Assembly (NCBI GenBank): GCA_965197545.1
Contig: CBDANJ010000005.1
Span: forward strand, 5,678 to 69,677
From: CATOSP01 sp965197545
GTDB taxonomy: Bacteria > Chloroflexota > Dehalococcoidia > Lucifugimonadales > UBA3495
DNA: 64,000 nt
Direction: 5' to 3'
Made by a program: the position numbers and the translations under genes
Shown: positions 6,895-15,999 of the stretch, piece after piece
How positions within the stretch are numbered: position 1 is the first letter of the stretch
Layout: the number at the start of each line of letters is the position of its first letter
Notes under the pieces: model-generated
Told to the model about the DNA's origin: nothing
Databases searched by the model: none
Seen by the model: only the letters and a program-made list of their open reading frames with translations

Positions 6895-9212
6895 ATCTCT
6901 CCGGCCTCCTTTGCTCTCCAATAAGAATGATCCAGGGGAAGGTAATGAGGTTTGAGATAAACCCTCCGGGGTTCCAGCGATTGCGCTCCGTCATAGGGCA
7001 AGCAAATGGCTTGACAGTTTCCAAGCAAGGTGAAGTCTCGCGGGTGAAAGACGGCCTCCCGGCGCTCCTGGAAAGACTTGGTTGCGCCGATGCTTCCGCC
7101 CGATCCACCGGCTCGGCCCGATAGCGGGGACACGCCCGCCCGCTTCGAGGTCTCGCTGATCGTGTACGATCCTTTGATCTTGGCAACCTGCCCGCACAAT
7201 TCCGATGCGATCTTGGCGGATGCGTCGTCGCTCAAGGATAGAAAGATCCGGGTGCGGAGTGTCTGCAAGAGCGCCCGCCACGCCTCCGAACTGCCCAGCA
7301 CGGCCCGCAATGAGGATATGGATTGGGTCGCAACAATCGGGATGCACCGGCATTGCCGCGTTAAGGCAAAGGATTTCTCATCGCCGGTCGGATCGTCCTC
7401 ACCTACCGACGCGAACGCTTGATATTCATCACAGATAAAGACGGCTGGCCGAAAGTAGTCCGTGGGGGATTCTTTCATCTGCGCCGGGCGCATAAGCAGG
7501 GCTTGAAGCCATGCGTTTTTGAGCATCACGCCGATGGCGCGGGCCAGCGCCGGGTTGCTCCCGGCTGGCATATTCAAGGCCAGCACCTTGCCGCCCTCGA
7601 TCAATTCATAGAGCGGCGGTAAGTAGCGCGGCCTGGAAGCAATGGTATCTGCGGGCCATTGCCGGGATTCCTGGGGCTTGCCGTCGCCGCTGTCCTCCCC
7701 CTGGCCCTGGGCCTGGGTCTTCGCTTTGGCCTTCTTCTCGGCCAGCATCGCGGCCCTGGCCTTCGGGCCGATGCGCTTGGGATCGTCGGACACTTCCGGC
7801 GCGGGCGGGCAAAACACCGCCGCCACGTCCGGCATATCGAACATCGAGAGGAAGACCGAAACGCCCTCGACAATCGAGGATTTGATTTTGTTGTCCAGCT
7901 TTTGCCAGTCGTTCTCAAACCACCGCTTCACAGCGGCCACCCGCTCTCGCACATCGTCACCGGCTCCGGGCTCCCAAACAATACGGGGTTGGATCTCCAA
8001 TTTCTTTAGTTTCTGCTCCAATTCCAGGCTCCATTCGGCCCGCATTTCCTTCCCGCTTTCTCCCCGCACCGCCACCCATTGCCACTCTCCAACCTCCACC
8101 ATTTTCTCGTCCCACTTCTGGAACGGAATAAAAACCTCCCCGGTGTTTAGCTCTGCGCTCCACGCCTCGGCCTGTTTGATTTTGGCCGTGAAAAGATCCG
8201 GGTCAATCGCGCATTGATAGACCTGCTGCAATGTCACCCACTGCTCCGGTAGCACCCGGTGAAGCTCGATGATCCAGCGCACCAGATTGGTATAGGCTTG
8301 CTGCCAGAACGGTTCCTTGCCCTTTCCGAAAAGCTGATTCAAAAGGCTGGAAACGGTGTAGGCCAGCGAGTATGAATCGAGCCACCAAGCCGAGAGCGGG
8401 TTCCATTTCCAGAGGCCGCCCATTCCAAGCTCCAGGTAGTCGGCTCCCCGGCCCGCGTCGTCCAGGATCGAGCGAATGTCATGGCAAAAATCTCCCTTCA
8501 CTTCGAGCATGAGCGCCGCCGCCCGCTTCTCCGGATCGTCCGCTTGCCAGCCGAGTAGTTGCTTGGCGAAGGGGTGCATGCAGGCCGAAGTTTTGCCGCT
8601 CCCCACCGCTCCGAAAATGGCAATGCCGGTGTACAGTCCGCGCTCCGGGATGGTCAGCCATTCGGGGTTGAAAATCTCCCTGGCTTCGACCGGATGATGC
8701 ACTTCACCGATGACGATTTCCGGGCCGGGCTGATCCGGGGAAAGCGGCCAAGCGGGGAGCGCCCCAAAGGGAATTAAATCGCGCTTTCGCGCCTCAATCC
8801 AAACCTTCCAAACGGAGAGGGCAATAGATCCGGCCAGCATCACCGCCACCAGCGGAGAAAGGTAGTACCAAACCACAACGGCGCTATAAAAATTCGGGTT
8901 GTGATACTCCAAAAGATCGAGCAAAGGGACCGTCTCAAGCGCCGGAAAAGGACGCCGGACAAAGCTCCAAACGGCGAACCAAGCCCCCCCGAAAAAGAGG
9001 ATCACGGTGGGGGGAATTGCCAGGAAAATCTGACCGGCGCGGACGCCGTACCGGACCCATTCACCCACCAAAAAGGCCGCGCCGTTGAAGATTTCCCAGC
9101 CGATATAGGCCGTCACGCGGACGGGGTTTTTCCAGTTCATCGGCCCGGCCTCCCGGCGCCAAAACCGGCTCAAGGCCGTGGTCAGTGTCCGATAGTTCTT
9201 CCGCAATTCCAT
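6891..9212 (-). CDS. virD4: Type IV coupling protein (VirD4/TraG family)
   Basis: About 773 residues from MELRKNYRTL, preceded by GGAG; the open frame extends 38 codons further. N-terminal hydrophobic segments (around IFLAIPPTVILFFGGAWFAVW and YYLSPLVAVMLAGSIAL) anchor it in the inner membrane. The cytoplasmic motor has Walker A GAVGSGKTS and Walker B AVFICDEYQAF. It pumps the relaxosome-bound DNA strand into the secretion channel. The C-terminal part keeps the TraG/VirD4 conserved block LTRQCRCIPIVATQS. A Lys/Ala/Gln-rich linker (about KKAKAKTQAQGQGEDSGDG) interrupts the motor domain. The gene seems intact although virB11 downstream is broken. Confidence 0.92.
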   Translation of the reverse strand: MELRKNYRTLTTALSRFWRREAGPMNWKNPVRVTAYIGWEIFNGAAFLVGEWVRYGVRAGQIFLAIPPTVILFFGGAWFAVWSFVRRPFPALETVPLLDLLEYHNPNFYSAVVVWYYLSPLVAVMLAGSIALSVWKVWIEARKRDLIPFGALPAWPLSPDQPGPEIVIGEVHHPVEAREIFNPEWLTIPERGLYTGIAIFGAVGSGKTSACMHPFAKQLLGWQADDPEKRAAALMLEVKGDFCHDIRSILDDAGRGADYLELGMGGLWKWNPLSAWWLDSYSLAYTVSSLLNQLFGKGKEPFWQQAYTNLVRWIIELHRVLPEQWVTLQQVYQCAIDPDLFTAKIKQAEAWSAELNTGEVFIPFQKWDEKMVEVGEWQWVAVRGESGKEMRAEWSLELEQKLKKLEIQPRIVWEPGAGDDVRERVAAVKRWFENDWQKLDNKIKSSIVEGVSVFLSMFDMPDVAAVFCPPAPEVSDDPKRIGPKARAAMLAEKKAKAKTQAQGQGEDSGDGKPQESRQWPADTIASRPRYLPPLYELIEGGKVLALNMPAGSNPALARAIGVMLKNAWLQALLMRPAQMKESPTDYFRPAVFICDEYQAFASVGEDDPTGDEKSFALTRQCRCIPIVATQSISSLRAVLGSSEAWRALLQTLRTRIFLSLSDDASAKIASELCGQVAKIKGSYTISETSKRAGVSPLSGRAGGSGGSIGATKSFQERREAVFHPRDFTLLGNCQAICLPYDGAQSLEPRRVYLKPHYLPLDHSYWRAKEAGEI

Positions 9213-9570
9213 AGGCCCATTCTCCGCTTGATCTGCGCCGCCGTGAGGCGTCTTTTCCGAGCCTTCCCGCAGGGATAAATACCGGCGATAGCGACCCCCT
9301 GGGGCCGGTGTAAGGGCCTGTCCCACAGGGCAGCTACACGGGGCCAGTAGGAACCCCCGTTTCGGGGGGGGTCGCTATCGTCTCCCCGAATTTTTCTGTA
9401 TCAGCACGCGGGAAGCCGATTAGTAGGGACAAACCACAGAAAACAAAAGAGTTCAAGGAAAGTTGGGTTGTCCCGCCCCCACGCTTTTTTATGCCCCACC
9501 CCCCCCTTTGTCCCTGGGGCAAAAAATAAGCGGTCCTTTGGGGCATGAAAAACCCCCCGGATTTGGCCCC

Positions 9571-10503
9571 TCAAACCGGCTCCGAAAACCGGGTTGCCCG
9601 AAACGTCGAATAGCCGTCAATCGAGACCCCTTTCGTAAGCTCCGCTTCGGGAAGTGTCATGAGTTCCTTGTACCGCTCCACCGCGCCTTGCATCCCTCCG
9701 TACTGGCTCATAAATTCCTCGTCGTCGCTGTGAAGTGCCTCTCTAATCGCGTTAATCTCCTGCTTCACCGTCACCCCTTCGATCACCTTTCCCGGCTCCG
9801 CCGCCGCCCAAAGCTGTAGCATCCGATCCGCCCGCAAAACCGCATCCAGTTCCGCGCCGATGGCGATCACTTCCACCCGCCGCCCCTTGGCGCGGATCGC
9901 ATCCCAAAGCGGTCCATGCGCCGCTCCCCATGAGTTGAGTTCGCCGGTGCTCTCCCGGCCCGGATCGACATAAGCGACGGTGACAGTTTGAGCGCCACCG
10001 GCAACAGGCAGCTTGAGCGCAAAGTAGCGATTCTTCGCGCCATCGTATCCGTAGTAAATCCGGCGGGGAACCAAGCGGGAAGAAATGCCGAGCCCTTCAA
10101 AAAAATCGACCTTCTCCGCCTCGGTGGGAAGCCAGTTCAACCCCGGATGTTCCAGGACAAAATCAAGCGACAGGAGCCGCCGCATCAGAACAGAGTTCCG
10201 GGCCTTCCGCCGATGCCGGGTATTCTCGACACCGAGCGCCCGGTAGATCGCCATGTTCGAAATCCGGCACAATCGAGCGCCACCGGGAAACATCATCGAA
10301 TCCCCTTCGATGCCCGCCCGCCGCGCCACCAATGCCCTGACAACCCGGAGAGCCTGTTTTCGATCCGTGTTGAAGTAGTGACAAAATTGAGGCCGGATAA
10401 AAACCCCGCTATGGAGACAGACAAGCGCGATCCATTCCGCCTCCCGTCCCGTCCAGCCAAGCGGTTCCAGCGCTCTCTCTCGCCCGCGCAAGTGCTCGAT
10501 CAT
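9571..10503 (-). CDS. Transfer-region protein of unknown function, full-length copy
   Basis: About 310 residues from MIEHLRGRERALEPLGW; the frame is open for another 29 codons upstream. Residues about 10-80 look like a winged-helix or replication-relaxation type DNA-binding region (REAEWIALVCLHSGVF followed by a basic helix). The C-terminus ends ITVKQ-type helices and GVSIDGYSTFRATRFSEPV. A 3' remnant of a homologue lies at 30654-30920 beside another repA, and a partial duplicate lies at 1-426. The association with the coupling protein and repA suggests a plasmid mobilisation or replication accessory, but I do not recognise the family. Confidence 0.6.
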   Translation of the reverse strand: MIEHLRGRERALEPLGWTGREAEWIALVCLHSGVFIRPQFCHYFNTDRKQALRVVRALVARRAGIEGDSMMFPGGARLCRISNMAIYRALGVENTRHRRKARNSVLMRRLLSLDFVLEHPGLNWLPTEAEKVDFFEGLGISSRLVPRRIYYGYDGAKNRYFALKLPVAGGAQTVTVAYVDPGRESTGELNSWGAAHGPLWDAIRAKGRRVEVIAIGAELDAVLRADRMLQLWAAAEPGKVIEGVTVKQEINAIREALHSDDEEFMSQYGGMQGAVERYKELMTLPEAELTKGVSIDGYSTFRATRFSEPV

Positions 10504-10574
10504 GGCTCGCCCAATGGTCCCCTTTCCCCTCGCCTTCGATTCTGCCAGATCGGTCCTCGCCGTCAAGGGTCCGC
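10078..10574. repeat. 497-bp direct duplication, copy 2 (partner 1-497)
   Basis: Matches 1-497 at constant offset with about six substitutions. It covers the 5' 60 percent of the transfer-region protein gene and ends at 10574, just upstream of the start. Beyond that the two copies share nothing. Confidence 0.93.
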
Positions 10575-10715
10575 CGGGGCTCGCTTCCACTCATCGACAT
10601 AAGCCCGCAGCACGGGCACGCATTTCGTTCCAGGACAGGTGAATAGCCTAAAGGCCTTCCATGTCGAACATGTCGAAATAATCCTCGGACTGCCGTAGCC
10701 GGTGATGGCGGCTAT

Positions 10716-10738
10716 AGTGTAACATTAAATGTTACACT
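10716..10738. promoter_or_regulatory. Operator palindrome upstream of higBA-2
   Basis: An inverted repeat with arms agtgtaacatt and aatgttacact lies 8 bp before the higB-2 start. A perfect palindrome just ahead of a toxin-first operon is the expected binding site for the HigA repressor. No separate -35/-10 pair is clear. Confidence 0.7.
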
Positions 10739-10745
10739 TCCTTTT

Positions 10746-11026
10746 ATGATCAAGGGGTTCGCTTCTAAGGTCCTTAGGAGGGCGTTTGAAGATGGAAACT
10801 ACCGGAGGATCAACCCTCAATGGAGGGCCAGGGTTGAACTTCTTCTGGACGCATTGGCCGCAGCAGAGAAGGCGGAAGACTTGAGCCTCCTGACGCTCGG
10901 CACCCCCCCCCGCTGAAGGGCAACCGAAAGGGTGAGTGGGGAATGACCGTGACGAAGAACTGGAGGATTACCTTCAGATTCGAGGCGGGAGACGCCGTCG
11001 AGGTAGACCTGGAAGATTATCGCTAG
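10746..11026 (+). pseudogene. higB: HigB-family toxin of TA pair 2, frameshifted in a 9-C run
   Basis: Starts ATG 10746 (MIKGFASKVLRRAFEDG), a normal HigB N-terminus. The frame closes at a TGA just after a run of nine C at 10903-10911. Reading the run as eight C restores the family motif LKGNRKGEWGMTVTKNWRI and the C-terminus VEVDLEDYR ending at 11026. The toxin is therefore off by one base in a homopolymer. Slippage, true inactivation or a sequencing error are all possible. The antitoxin downstream is intact. Confidence 0.85.
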
Positions 11027-11041
11027 AACGGAGGGCTGGAC

Positions 11042-11344
11042 ATGGCTAGAAATCTGGAGAGGCGCCCGACGCATCCAGGCAGGTTGCTACGGAGCGAGAT
11101 CGAGGCTCGGGAACTCAATCAGGGGCAGGTGGCGGATCTTGTCGGTGTCGGGCGCAGGACCATTAACGAGATTTGCCAAGGACTAAGACCGATGAGCACC
11201 GACATGGCGCACCGGATCGGGAAGCTCTTTGGCAACGGTCCGACGCTCTGGGTCAACATGCAGAAGGCGGTTGACATGTGGGACGCTGAGCGCGAGCACT
11301 CGACAGACTATGCAAAGATTCAGACCTTGGAGATAGACAGATAA
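11042..11344 (+). CDS. higA: HigA-family antitoxin of TA pair 2
   Basis: 100 residues: opening RRPTHPGRLLRSEIEAREL, XRE-type helix-turn-helix (QVADLVGVGRRTINEICQG) and the HigA tail GNGPTLWVNMQKAVDMWDAE. It starts 15 bp after the restored end of higB-2 with an upstream GGAGGG. As antitoxin and repressor it should bind the palindrome at 10716-10738. It diverges clearly from higA-1 at 1304, so the two pairs were acquired separately. Confidence 0.92.
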   Translation: MARNLERRPTHPGRLLRSEIEARELNQGQVADLVGVGRRTINEICQGLRPMSTDMAHRIGKLFGNGPTLWVNMQKAVDMWDAEREHSTDYAKIQTLEIDR

Positions 11345-11354
11345 AGCTTGCCAG

Positions 11355-12571
11355 CTCAACCGGTCGATGCAACACAAGCGTTAAATCGTTCTGCCGGAGT
11401 TTCAAACTCCAGCGTCTGACGGGGCCGTTCGTTCAGCTGACGTGCCACCTTGTTCAGATGCGCCTGAGAGTGCATCGACAAGTCCGTTCCCTTGGGGAAG
11501 TACTGTCGGAGTAGACCGTTGGTGTTCTCATTCGAACCGCGCTGCCATGGACTCTGAGGATCGCAGAAGTATACATCAATGTCGGCCGCCAACGTGAACC
11601 GTCGATGCTCGGCAAGCTCCAGGCCTCGATCCCAAGTCAGAGATTTGTACAGCTCCGTCGGCAGCTTCTTCGCGTGCTTGATGAGCGCCGACACGACCGT
11701 CTCCGTTTTCTTGCTGGATACTTTCGTAAGCATCACGTAGCGCGTATGACGTTCGACCAGAGTCGCAATGTGGCTGTTCTTCGATCCGGACAGCAGATCG
11801 CCTTCCCAATGACCGGGCACGGCACGATCTTCGACCGAGGCCGGGCGCTCACGGATCGATACGATGCCGGTGATCTGTCCTCGTCCATGGCCTCTCAGAC
11901 TTGCATGCCGGGATCGACGAATCGTCCGCTTTGACCGTAGATGCTGCATCAGCTCTGCCTTCAGCGCACCACGGGCTTGAACAAACAGGCTGCGGTAGAT
12001 GGTCTCGTGAGACACGTGATAGGACGGATCCTTCGGATAGGCTCGTTTCAGCCAGCTGGCGATCTGCTCAGGCGACCAGTTTATGCTGAGCTTTCTGGCC
12101 ACTACCCGTCGTAGTGGTGGATGCTTGACCAGCTGACACCGCTTCGGACGGCGGGCCCTCTCCCAGGCTCGCTCATCGGCCTCCGCTGCTCGATAGTCAT
12201 CATCGCCGCCATTCCGGCGAATCTCCCGGCTCACCGTCGATGGTGAGCGACCCATCAACCCGGCGATGGATCGTATCGATTGATGTGCCGCAATGCCTCG
12301 AGAGATCTCTTCGCGCTCCGACAACGTCAGTGCCAAACATGAACGGCGTGGTGGCCGAGGACGGATGCCTCCGTACAAAGCAAGCTGACGGTAAACAGAC
12401 GATGGCTGCTTACCAAACACTCGTCCAATCGACTTTAGCGACTCCCCTCGTTTCCACCGGTCCCACACCTCCTCCAGTTCCGCCAGCGTGTAACCGCGAC
12501 GAGCTCTTTGCTTCATCCGCATACACTCCACCTCCTCCTTTCAAGGCAAAGTGTTGCGTCGATGGGTTGAG
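11355..12571 (-). mobile_element. IS30-family insertion sequence
   Basis: About 1,217 bp bounded by 21-bp imperfect inverted repeats; the right end reads gtgttgcgtcgatgggttga and the left end is its near-complement. One transposase gene fills it. No target duplication is obvious. It separates higA-2 from a repA 3' remnant. Confidence 0.88.
11356..12522 (-). CDS. IS30-family transposase
   Basis: About 388 residues. The N-terminal half has two HTH units (SIGRVFGKQPSSVYRQL and the second around SIAGLMGRSPSTVSREIRR, an IS30 hallmark). The catalytic domain has Asp in GHWEGDLLSG, Asp in LTWDRGLELAEH and Glu in GSNENTNGLLRQYFPKG, so DDE is intact. The start ATG at 12522 follows an aggagg motif. The stop lies at the very end of the element, inside the left terminal repeat. 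The element looks intact and potentially active. Confidence 0.95.
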   Translation of the reverse strand: MRMKQRARRGYTLAELEEVWDRWKRGESLKSIGRVFGKQPSSVYRQLALYGGIRPRPPRRSCLALTLSEREEISRGIAAHQSIRSIAGLMGRSPSTVSREIRRNGGDDDYRAAEADERAWERARRPKRCQLVKHPPLRRVVARKLSINWSPEQIASWLKRAYPKDPSYHVSHETIYRSLFVQARGALKAELMQHLRSKRTIRRSRHASLRGHGRGQITGIVSIRERPASVEDRAVPGHWEGDLLSGSKNSHIATLVERHTRYVMLTKVSSKKTETVVSALIKHAKKLPTELYKSLTWDRGLELAEHRRFTLAADIDVYFCDPQSPWQRGSNENTNGLLRQYFPKGTDLSMHSQAHLNKVARQLNERPRQTLEFETPAERFNACVASTG

Positions 12572-12834
12572 ACCACCACACTTATCGTGCTGTAGATGGA
12601 AGCATCTGAGGGCTTCGGTTTTTCTGGTCTTTCCAGAGAGCGCGCCAACGCGTCCTCTGTGGTCTTGGTGGGGGGGCGCTATGCCAGTATCCTCGAAACT
12701 CATAAAGATTTACTCGGACATATCAATCTGCTCTGATAAATGCAGCGGTGTTAGGAATGAACCGGAAAACGGAGTAATCGGTCGAGGCTTCTACTGCCCA
12801 TATGATCCAAACGGTGTCTCTTTGATGATGATCA

Positions 12835-12950
12835 GTAAGATCAAAATCGCCTGGCCGAAGCTGAACTACGCAACGGCCAAGGGGGTGCTGATCCTCTCGC
12901 CTTCGACACCGGCCATCGCGCCTCTCAATTCAGGCCAGCTAACAAGCTAA
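12835..12950 (+). pseudogene. repA: RepA C-terminal remnant
   Basis: Encodes KIKIAWPKLNYATAKGVLI and the tail PSTPAIAP to the stop, matching the last 37 residues of the intact RepA proteins. The preceding 130 bp (from about 12700) are not RepA. The fragment remains joined to its own origin region at 12951-13240. Confidence 0.9.
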
Positions 12951-13240
12951 TTCCCCCATTCCCGGCCCGTCATCGGCCTCATTGCGCTGAGTTGGACTCT
13001 GGGGTATGCCCCCGCTCCTAAATCGTCAGAATCCGCAAAATCACGCATTTCCCACAGGCTTGTGTGAATCCCGGGAGTTTTCCAGGAATAAACAGGTACA
13101 CACTCAAGTAGTAAGACAAGTAGTAAGACAAGTAGTTAAAGAACAAGTAGTAGGAACGACGACTGTTGTGAATAAACCAAACAGAACCCCAAACGGACCC
13201 AAACCAACCCCAACCGGCGAGAGGCTCACCCCTTTTTGAG
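12951..13240 (+). other. oriV: Plasmid origin-like region 1
   Basis: Downstream of the repA tail there are repeated caagtagta boxes spaced 12-17 bp (13104-13155). A conserved core follows at 13145-13176 that ends in tgtgaataa, a perfect complement of the DnaA box TTATTCACA. A tttccaggaataaa element precedes the boxes. The same architecture follows the intact repA genes at 31930 and 57712. Only one iteron-like unit survives here, so function is doubtful. Confidence 0.7.
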
Positions 13241-13334
13241 AGTAAACTGGCATTGGTGCATGAATCGGCGTAAGCGGGCACGCTAGCATCGGCGGAGGGT
13301 TCCGGTCCATCATGGAGATCAAGGAGGCAACGTC

Positions 13335-14308
13335 ATGGCCGCAGGGAAGTCGAGCCGAATCAACCGCCAGTACAAGACGAAGTACAGAATCCGGAACTGG
13401 AGGGAGTACGAGCGTGGCTTCAGGAACCGCGGGGATGTCACGATCTGGCTGAGCGAGGATGCGATTGCCGCGTGGATACTACCGAAGAACGGTCTCCGCG
13501 GAGGGCAGCGTCGATACTCGAACCTCGCGATCCGGACCGCGTTGACGCTGCGGGTCGTCTTCGGCCTACCGCTTCGCCAGACGGAGGGGTTCTGGACTCG
13601 CTGCTCAGCTTGATGAGCCGCAGCGTCAAGGCCCCGGGCCCACACCACCCTCTCGCGCCGGAACCCAATTGTTGTGGTGCCGCCCCTGACCCGAGCCCAC
13701 GACGGCCCGATCGACCTGATCGTTGATTCCACAGGGCTCAAGATTCTGGGTTGCGGCGAATGGAACGCGCACAAGCACAAGACATCAAAGAAACGCCGGG
13801 ATTGGCGGAAGCTGCACATCGGAGTGGATGCGGAGGGGTTCATTGTGGCGGCCGAACTCACAGCGAGCAGCCGGGACGACGCCTCCACACTCCCTGATCT
13901 TCTCGCCCCGCTCGAAGTTCCCATCCGGCGTTTCACGGCGGACGGGGCCTACGACCACAGATCGGTCTACGATCGGGCCATCGCGGCCGGTACAGAGAAC
14001 GTCTTGATTTTGATCCCCCCTCGTCGCTCTGCGCGCTGTCGGCGGGGCCCACCGGCGGCCCCTGGGCGCAGCGTGAAGCGTCTCTTCAGAGGATTCGCAA
14101 GGTCGGGCGACGGGAGTGGCGGAAGGAGTCGGGCTACCGACAGCAGGCGCGCGTTGAGAACAGCTTCTTCCGATACAAGTCCGTGTTCGGAGGCGGCCTG
14201 AAGGCGAGGCACAGCAAGGCGCAACGCACAGAAGCCGCGATCGGGTGTCACATCCTCAACCGGATGGCCGAGCTCGGTAGGCCATCGTCGTACGCTCTTG
14301 GTAGGTGA
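13335..14308 (+). pseudogene. IS5-family transposase pseudogene
   Basis: The N-terminus (YKTKYRIRNWREYERGF, DVTIWLSEDAIAAW, RGGQRRYSNLAIRTALTLR) is in one frame. The catalytic middle (LIVDSTGLKILGCGEW, WRKLHIGVDAEG, FTADGAYD) is in another, and the C-terminus (ILNRMAELGRPSSYALGR) in a third. At least two frameshifts and missing sequence around 13615-13670 and 14030-14220 inactivate it. It is a typical single-ORF IS5 transposase otherwise. No clear terminal repeats were identified. Confidence 0.88.
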
Positions 14309-14461
14309 TGGACCTGTGAGTCGGGTTCGTTGCGGGCCAGTTCCGATTCATGCATCAACGCCGCGCTGATGGTGTAGTCCGCGCTGATGGCGGATGAATA
14401 GTAAAATAGACCCGTGAGAAAGAAGACGACAGAGACGACAACGATCCGGGGGGCGCTGATC

Positions 14462-14719
14462 ATGCCCTATCCATCCGCGCTCGGACCGTCAGACGAGCCC
14501 CTAACGATTGAATGGCCGGAGGGCCACTCCTACGCCGTGGTAGCGACGGCATTCCACGGTGGGGCAGTGCTCGGCACGACGGCCACCGAGGACGAGGCAT
14601 GGGAGATCTACAATCAATGGCCTAAAACTGATTGCAGGTGTGGGTGCCGGGGTATCGTCACCCGCGATGGGTTTCGCCTCAGGCGCGGTGGGAGTCCGCA
14701 AAAGATACTAGACGAATGA
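14462..14719 (+). CDS. Hypothetical small Cys-containing protein
   Basis: About 85 residues from MPYPSALGPSDEP (a GTG 48 bp upstream is also possible). It has a two-strand start (LTIEWPEGHSYAVVATAFHGG) and a C-terminal CRCGCRGIV cluster that could bind metal. No membrane segment. I do not recognise the family. It stands between an IS5 relic and a resolvase relic, so it may be cargo or itself decaying. Confidence 0.4.
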   Translation: MPYPSALGPSDEPLTIEWPEGHSYAVVATAFHGGAVLGTTATEDEAWEIYNQWPKTDCRCGCRGIVTRDGFRLRRGGSPQKILDE

Positions 14720-14759
14720 CCATATTAACTTGACCCGCAACACCTTTGCGCAGGTCCGG

Positions 14760-14943
14760 GGGATCAAGCAAGCAAGCAAGAAAGGAAGGGAAACCGCATG
14801 GGCGGCCCATGACCGCAGGTAAGCTCGTGCCGGAAATGAAGCAGCTTCGCAAGGATGGGCTGAGCAAGCGAGAAATCGCCAAGCACCTCGGTGTCAGTCG
14901 CCCCTCAGTGATCCGTCTGCTACGTCCCACCAAGCGCCCTTAA
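14760..14943 (+). pseudogene. C-terminal fragment of a serine resolvase/invertase
   Basis: Encodes GRPMTAGKLVPEMKQLR then the helix-turn-helix LSKREIAKHLGVSRPSVIRLL. This is the DNA-binding tail of Hin/resolvase-type recombinases. The catalytic serine domain is absent, so only the last third remains. The upstream base composition changes into a caagcaagcaag run. Confidence 0.7.
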
Positions 14944-15135
14944 GGGTACGCGCTCGTAGATTACACGGAGGGAAGCTCTTCGCGCCTTGCTCTACAGCCT
15001 CCAAGACCGCTGGCACGAGACTATCCAGAAGCCGAAAGATCAGTTGCCCCATTGCGCTTTCCTGTGACTCGGCCCGGCCAAGGTCACATCTATCGCCACT
15101 TGTCCCTCGATGTCGGCACCATGGACGTGTAGTCA

Positions 15136-15471
15136 TTAGTTGTTTGTCAGGACGTGTCTCAGTGCTTTTTTTACCACTTCGCAATCTCGTTTCGACAACG
15201 TTCCGAGCTTGCGGACAATCAGAGTGTCATCAAGGGTGAAGAGCTTGAAGCGGACCTTGCAGGGAACGTTGAGGCCAGCTTCCCGCCAGTCCTGGATCGC
15301 CACGTCGCTCGGCCAATCGTTCCCGACTGAGGTGATCATAGCCAAGATCGATTGTTCATGAGCCCCATTGAAGTTTGCCGATGAGACGATCAAGGCCGGG
15401 CGGCGCTTGGTGGCCCGGCGATCCGTGAAAGGAAAGGGGACGACGACCACATCGAGCGACTCAAAGGTCAC
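15136..15471 (-). CDS. mazF: MazF/PemK-family mRNA interferase toxin
   Basis: 111 residues. The SH3-like barrel motifs DVVVVPFPFTDRRATKRRPALIV, ILAMITSVGND, KVRFKLFTLDDTLIVRKLGTLS match PemK/MazF. The conserved Arg and Thr/Ser catalytic residues of the loop regions appear present. It is co-transcribed with and overlaps the upstream antitoxin by 11 bp. It cleaves mRNA when free of antitoxin. Intact. Confidence 0.92.
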   Translation of the reverse strand: MTFESLDVVVVPFPFTDRRATKRRPALIVSSANFNGAHEQSILAMITSVGNDWPSDVAIQDWREAGLNVPCKVRFKLFTLDDTLIVRKLGTLSKRDCEVVKKALRHVLTNN

Positions 15472-15685
15472 GCCACGCTTCCTCGTCTTCGGGCGAGATC
15501 CATTCGCTCAGAACCTCGGAGAGGCCTTGCAGGTAGTCGTCCTGCCCCGGTGTCACCTTGTGTACCACCAGATGATCGCCCTCGATCTCGAAAGCGATCA
15601 CATCACCCTCACCCAGGTTGGCCGCCTCACGGATGCTCTTGGGGATCGTCGTCTGCCCGCGTGCGGTGATCTTGGCGAGTTCCAT
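15461..15685 (-). CDS. mazE: AbrB/MazE-type antitoxin
   Basis: 74 residues. It opens with the swapped-hairpin DNA-binding fold MELAKITARGQTTIPKSIREA, then GEGDVIAFEIEGDHLVV, and has an acidic C-terminal tail (SEWISPEDEEAWRDL) that would wrap around MazF. First gene of the operon, overlapping mazF. The RBS-like aggta lies just before the ATG. Confidence 0.92.
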   Translation of the reverse strand: MELAKITARGQTTIPKSIREAANLGEGDVIAFEIEGDHLVVHKVTPGQDDYLQGLSEVLSEWISPEDEEAWRDL

Positions 15686-15829
15686 TTACCTACTTCACTG
15701 ATATTCTGATCATACAGATAGTAAGACATAACAGAATTGAACGCAATCCCATTTTAGCTGTACTGGCTTGCGGTCTTGCTCGCACGCTTTGTAGTGATCG
15801 TCCCTGAGAAGGGGGCAAGAGCGGGACAG

Positions 15830-15949
15830 TTAGGACAAACTGTCCGCGAAACGACAATAGTAGGTCATGGCCTGCTCCCTTAGCCACTCGTCGTGTTTTG
15901 CGTGAAACGCAACGCACAACTTCCCTTCCTCGTTAAACCATGTGAACAC
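15830..15949 (-). CDS. Possible 39-residue ORF, fragment or small protein
   Basis: A GTG-started frame reads FTWFNEEGKLCVAFHAKHDEW and on to CRFADSLS and a stop. The composition is protein-like (aromatic and charged alternation). It lies downstream of the phd-like antitoxin in the toxin position, but it does not look like Doc or RelE. It may be the tail of a lost gene. Function unknown. Confidence 0.25.
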   Translation of the reverse strand: MFTWFNEEGKLCVAFHAKHDEWLREQAMTYYCRFADSLS

Positions 15950-15999
15950 TGTTTGCTTTGATTGCTCTGACGGATCAAGACCGTCTATCTATGTCGGTC

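Noticed and set aside
13104..13160. Direct caagtagta repeats as a possible CRISPR
   Set aside because: Units are 9-12 bp without spacers and sit in an origin region; they are iteron-like boxes.
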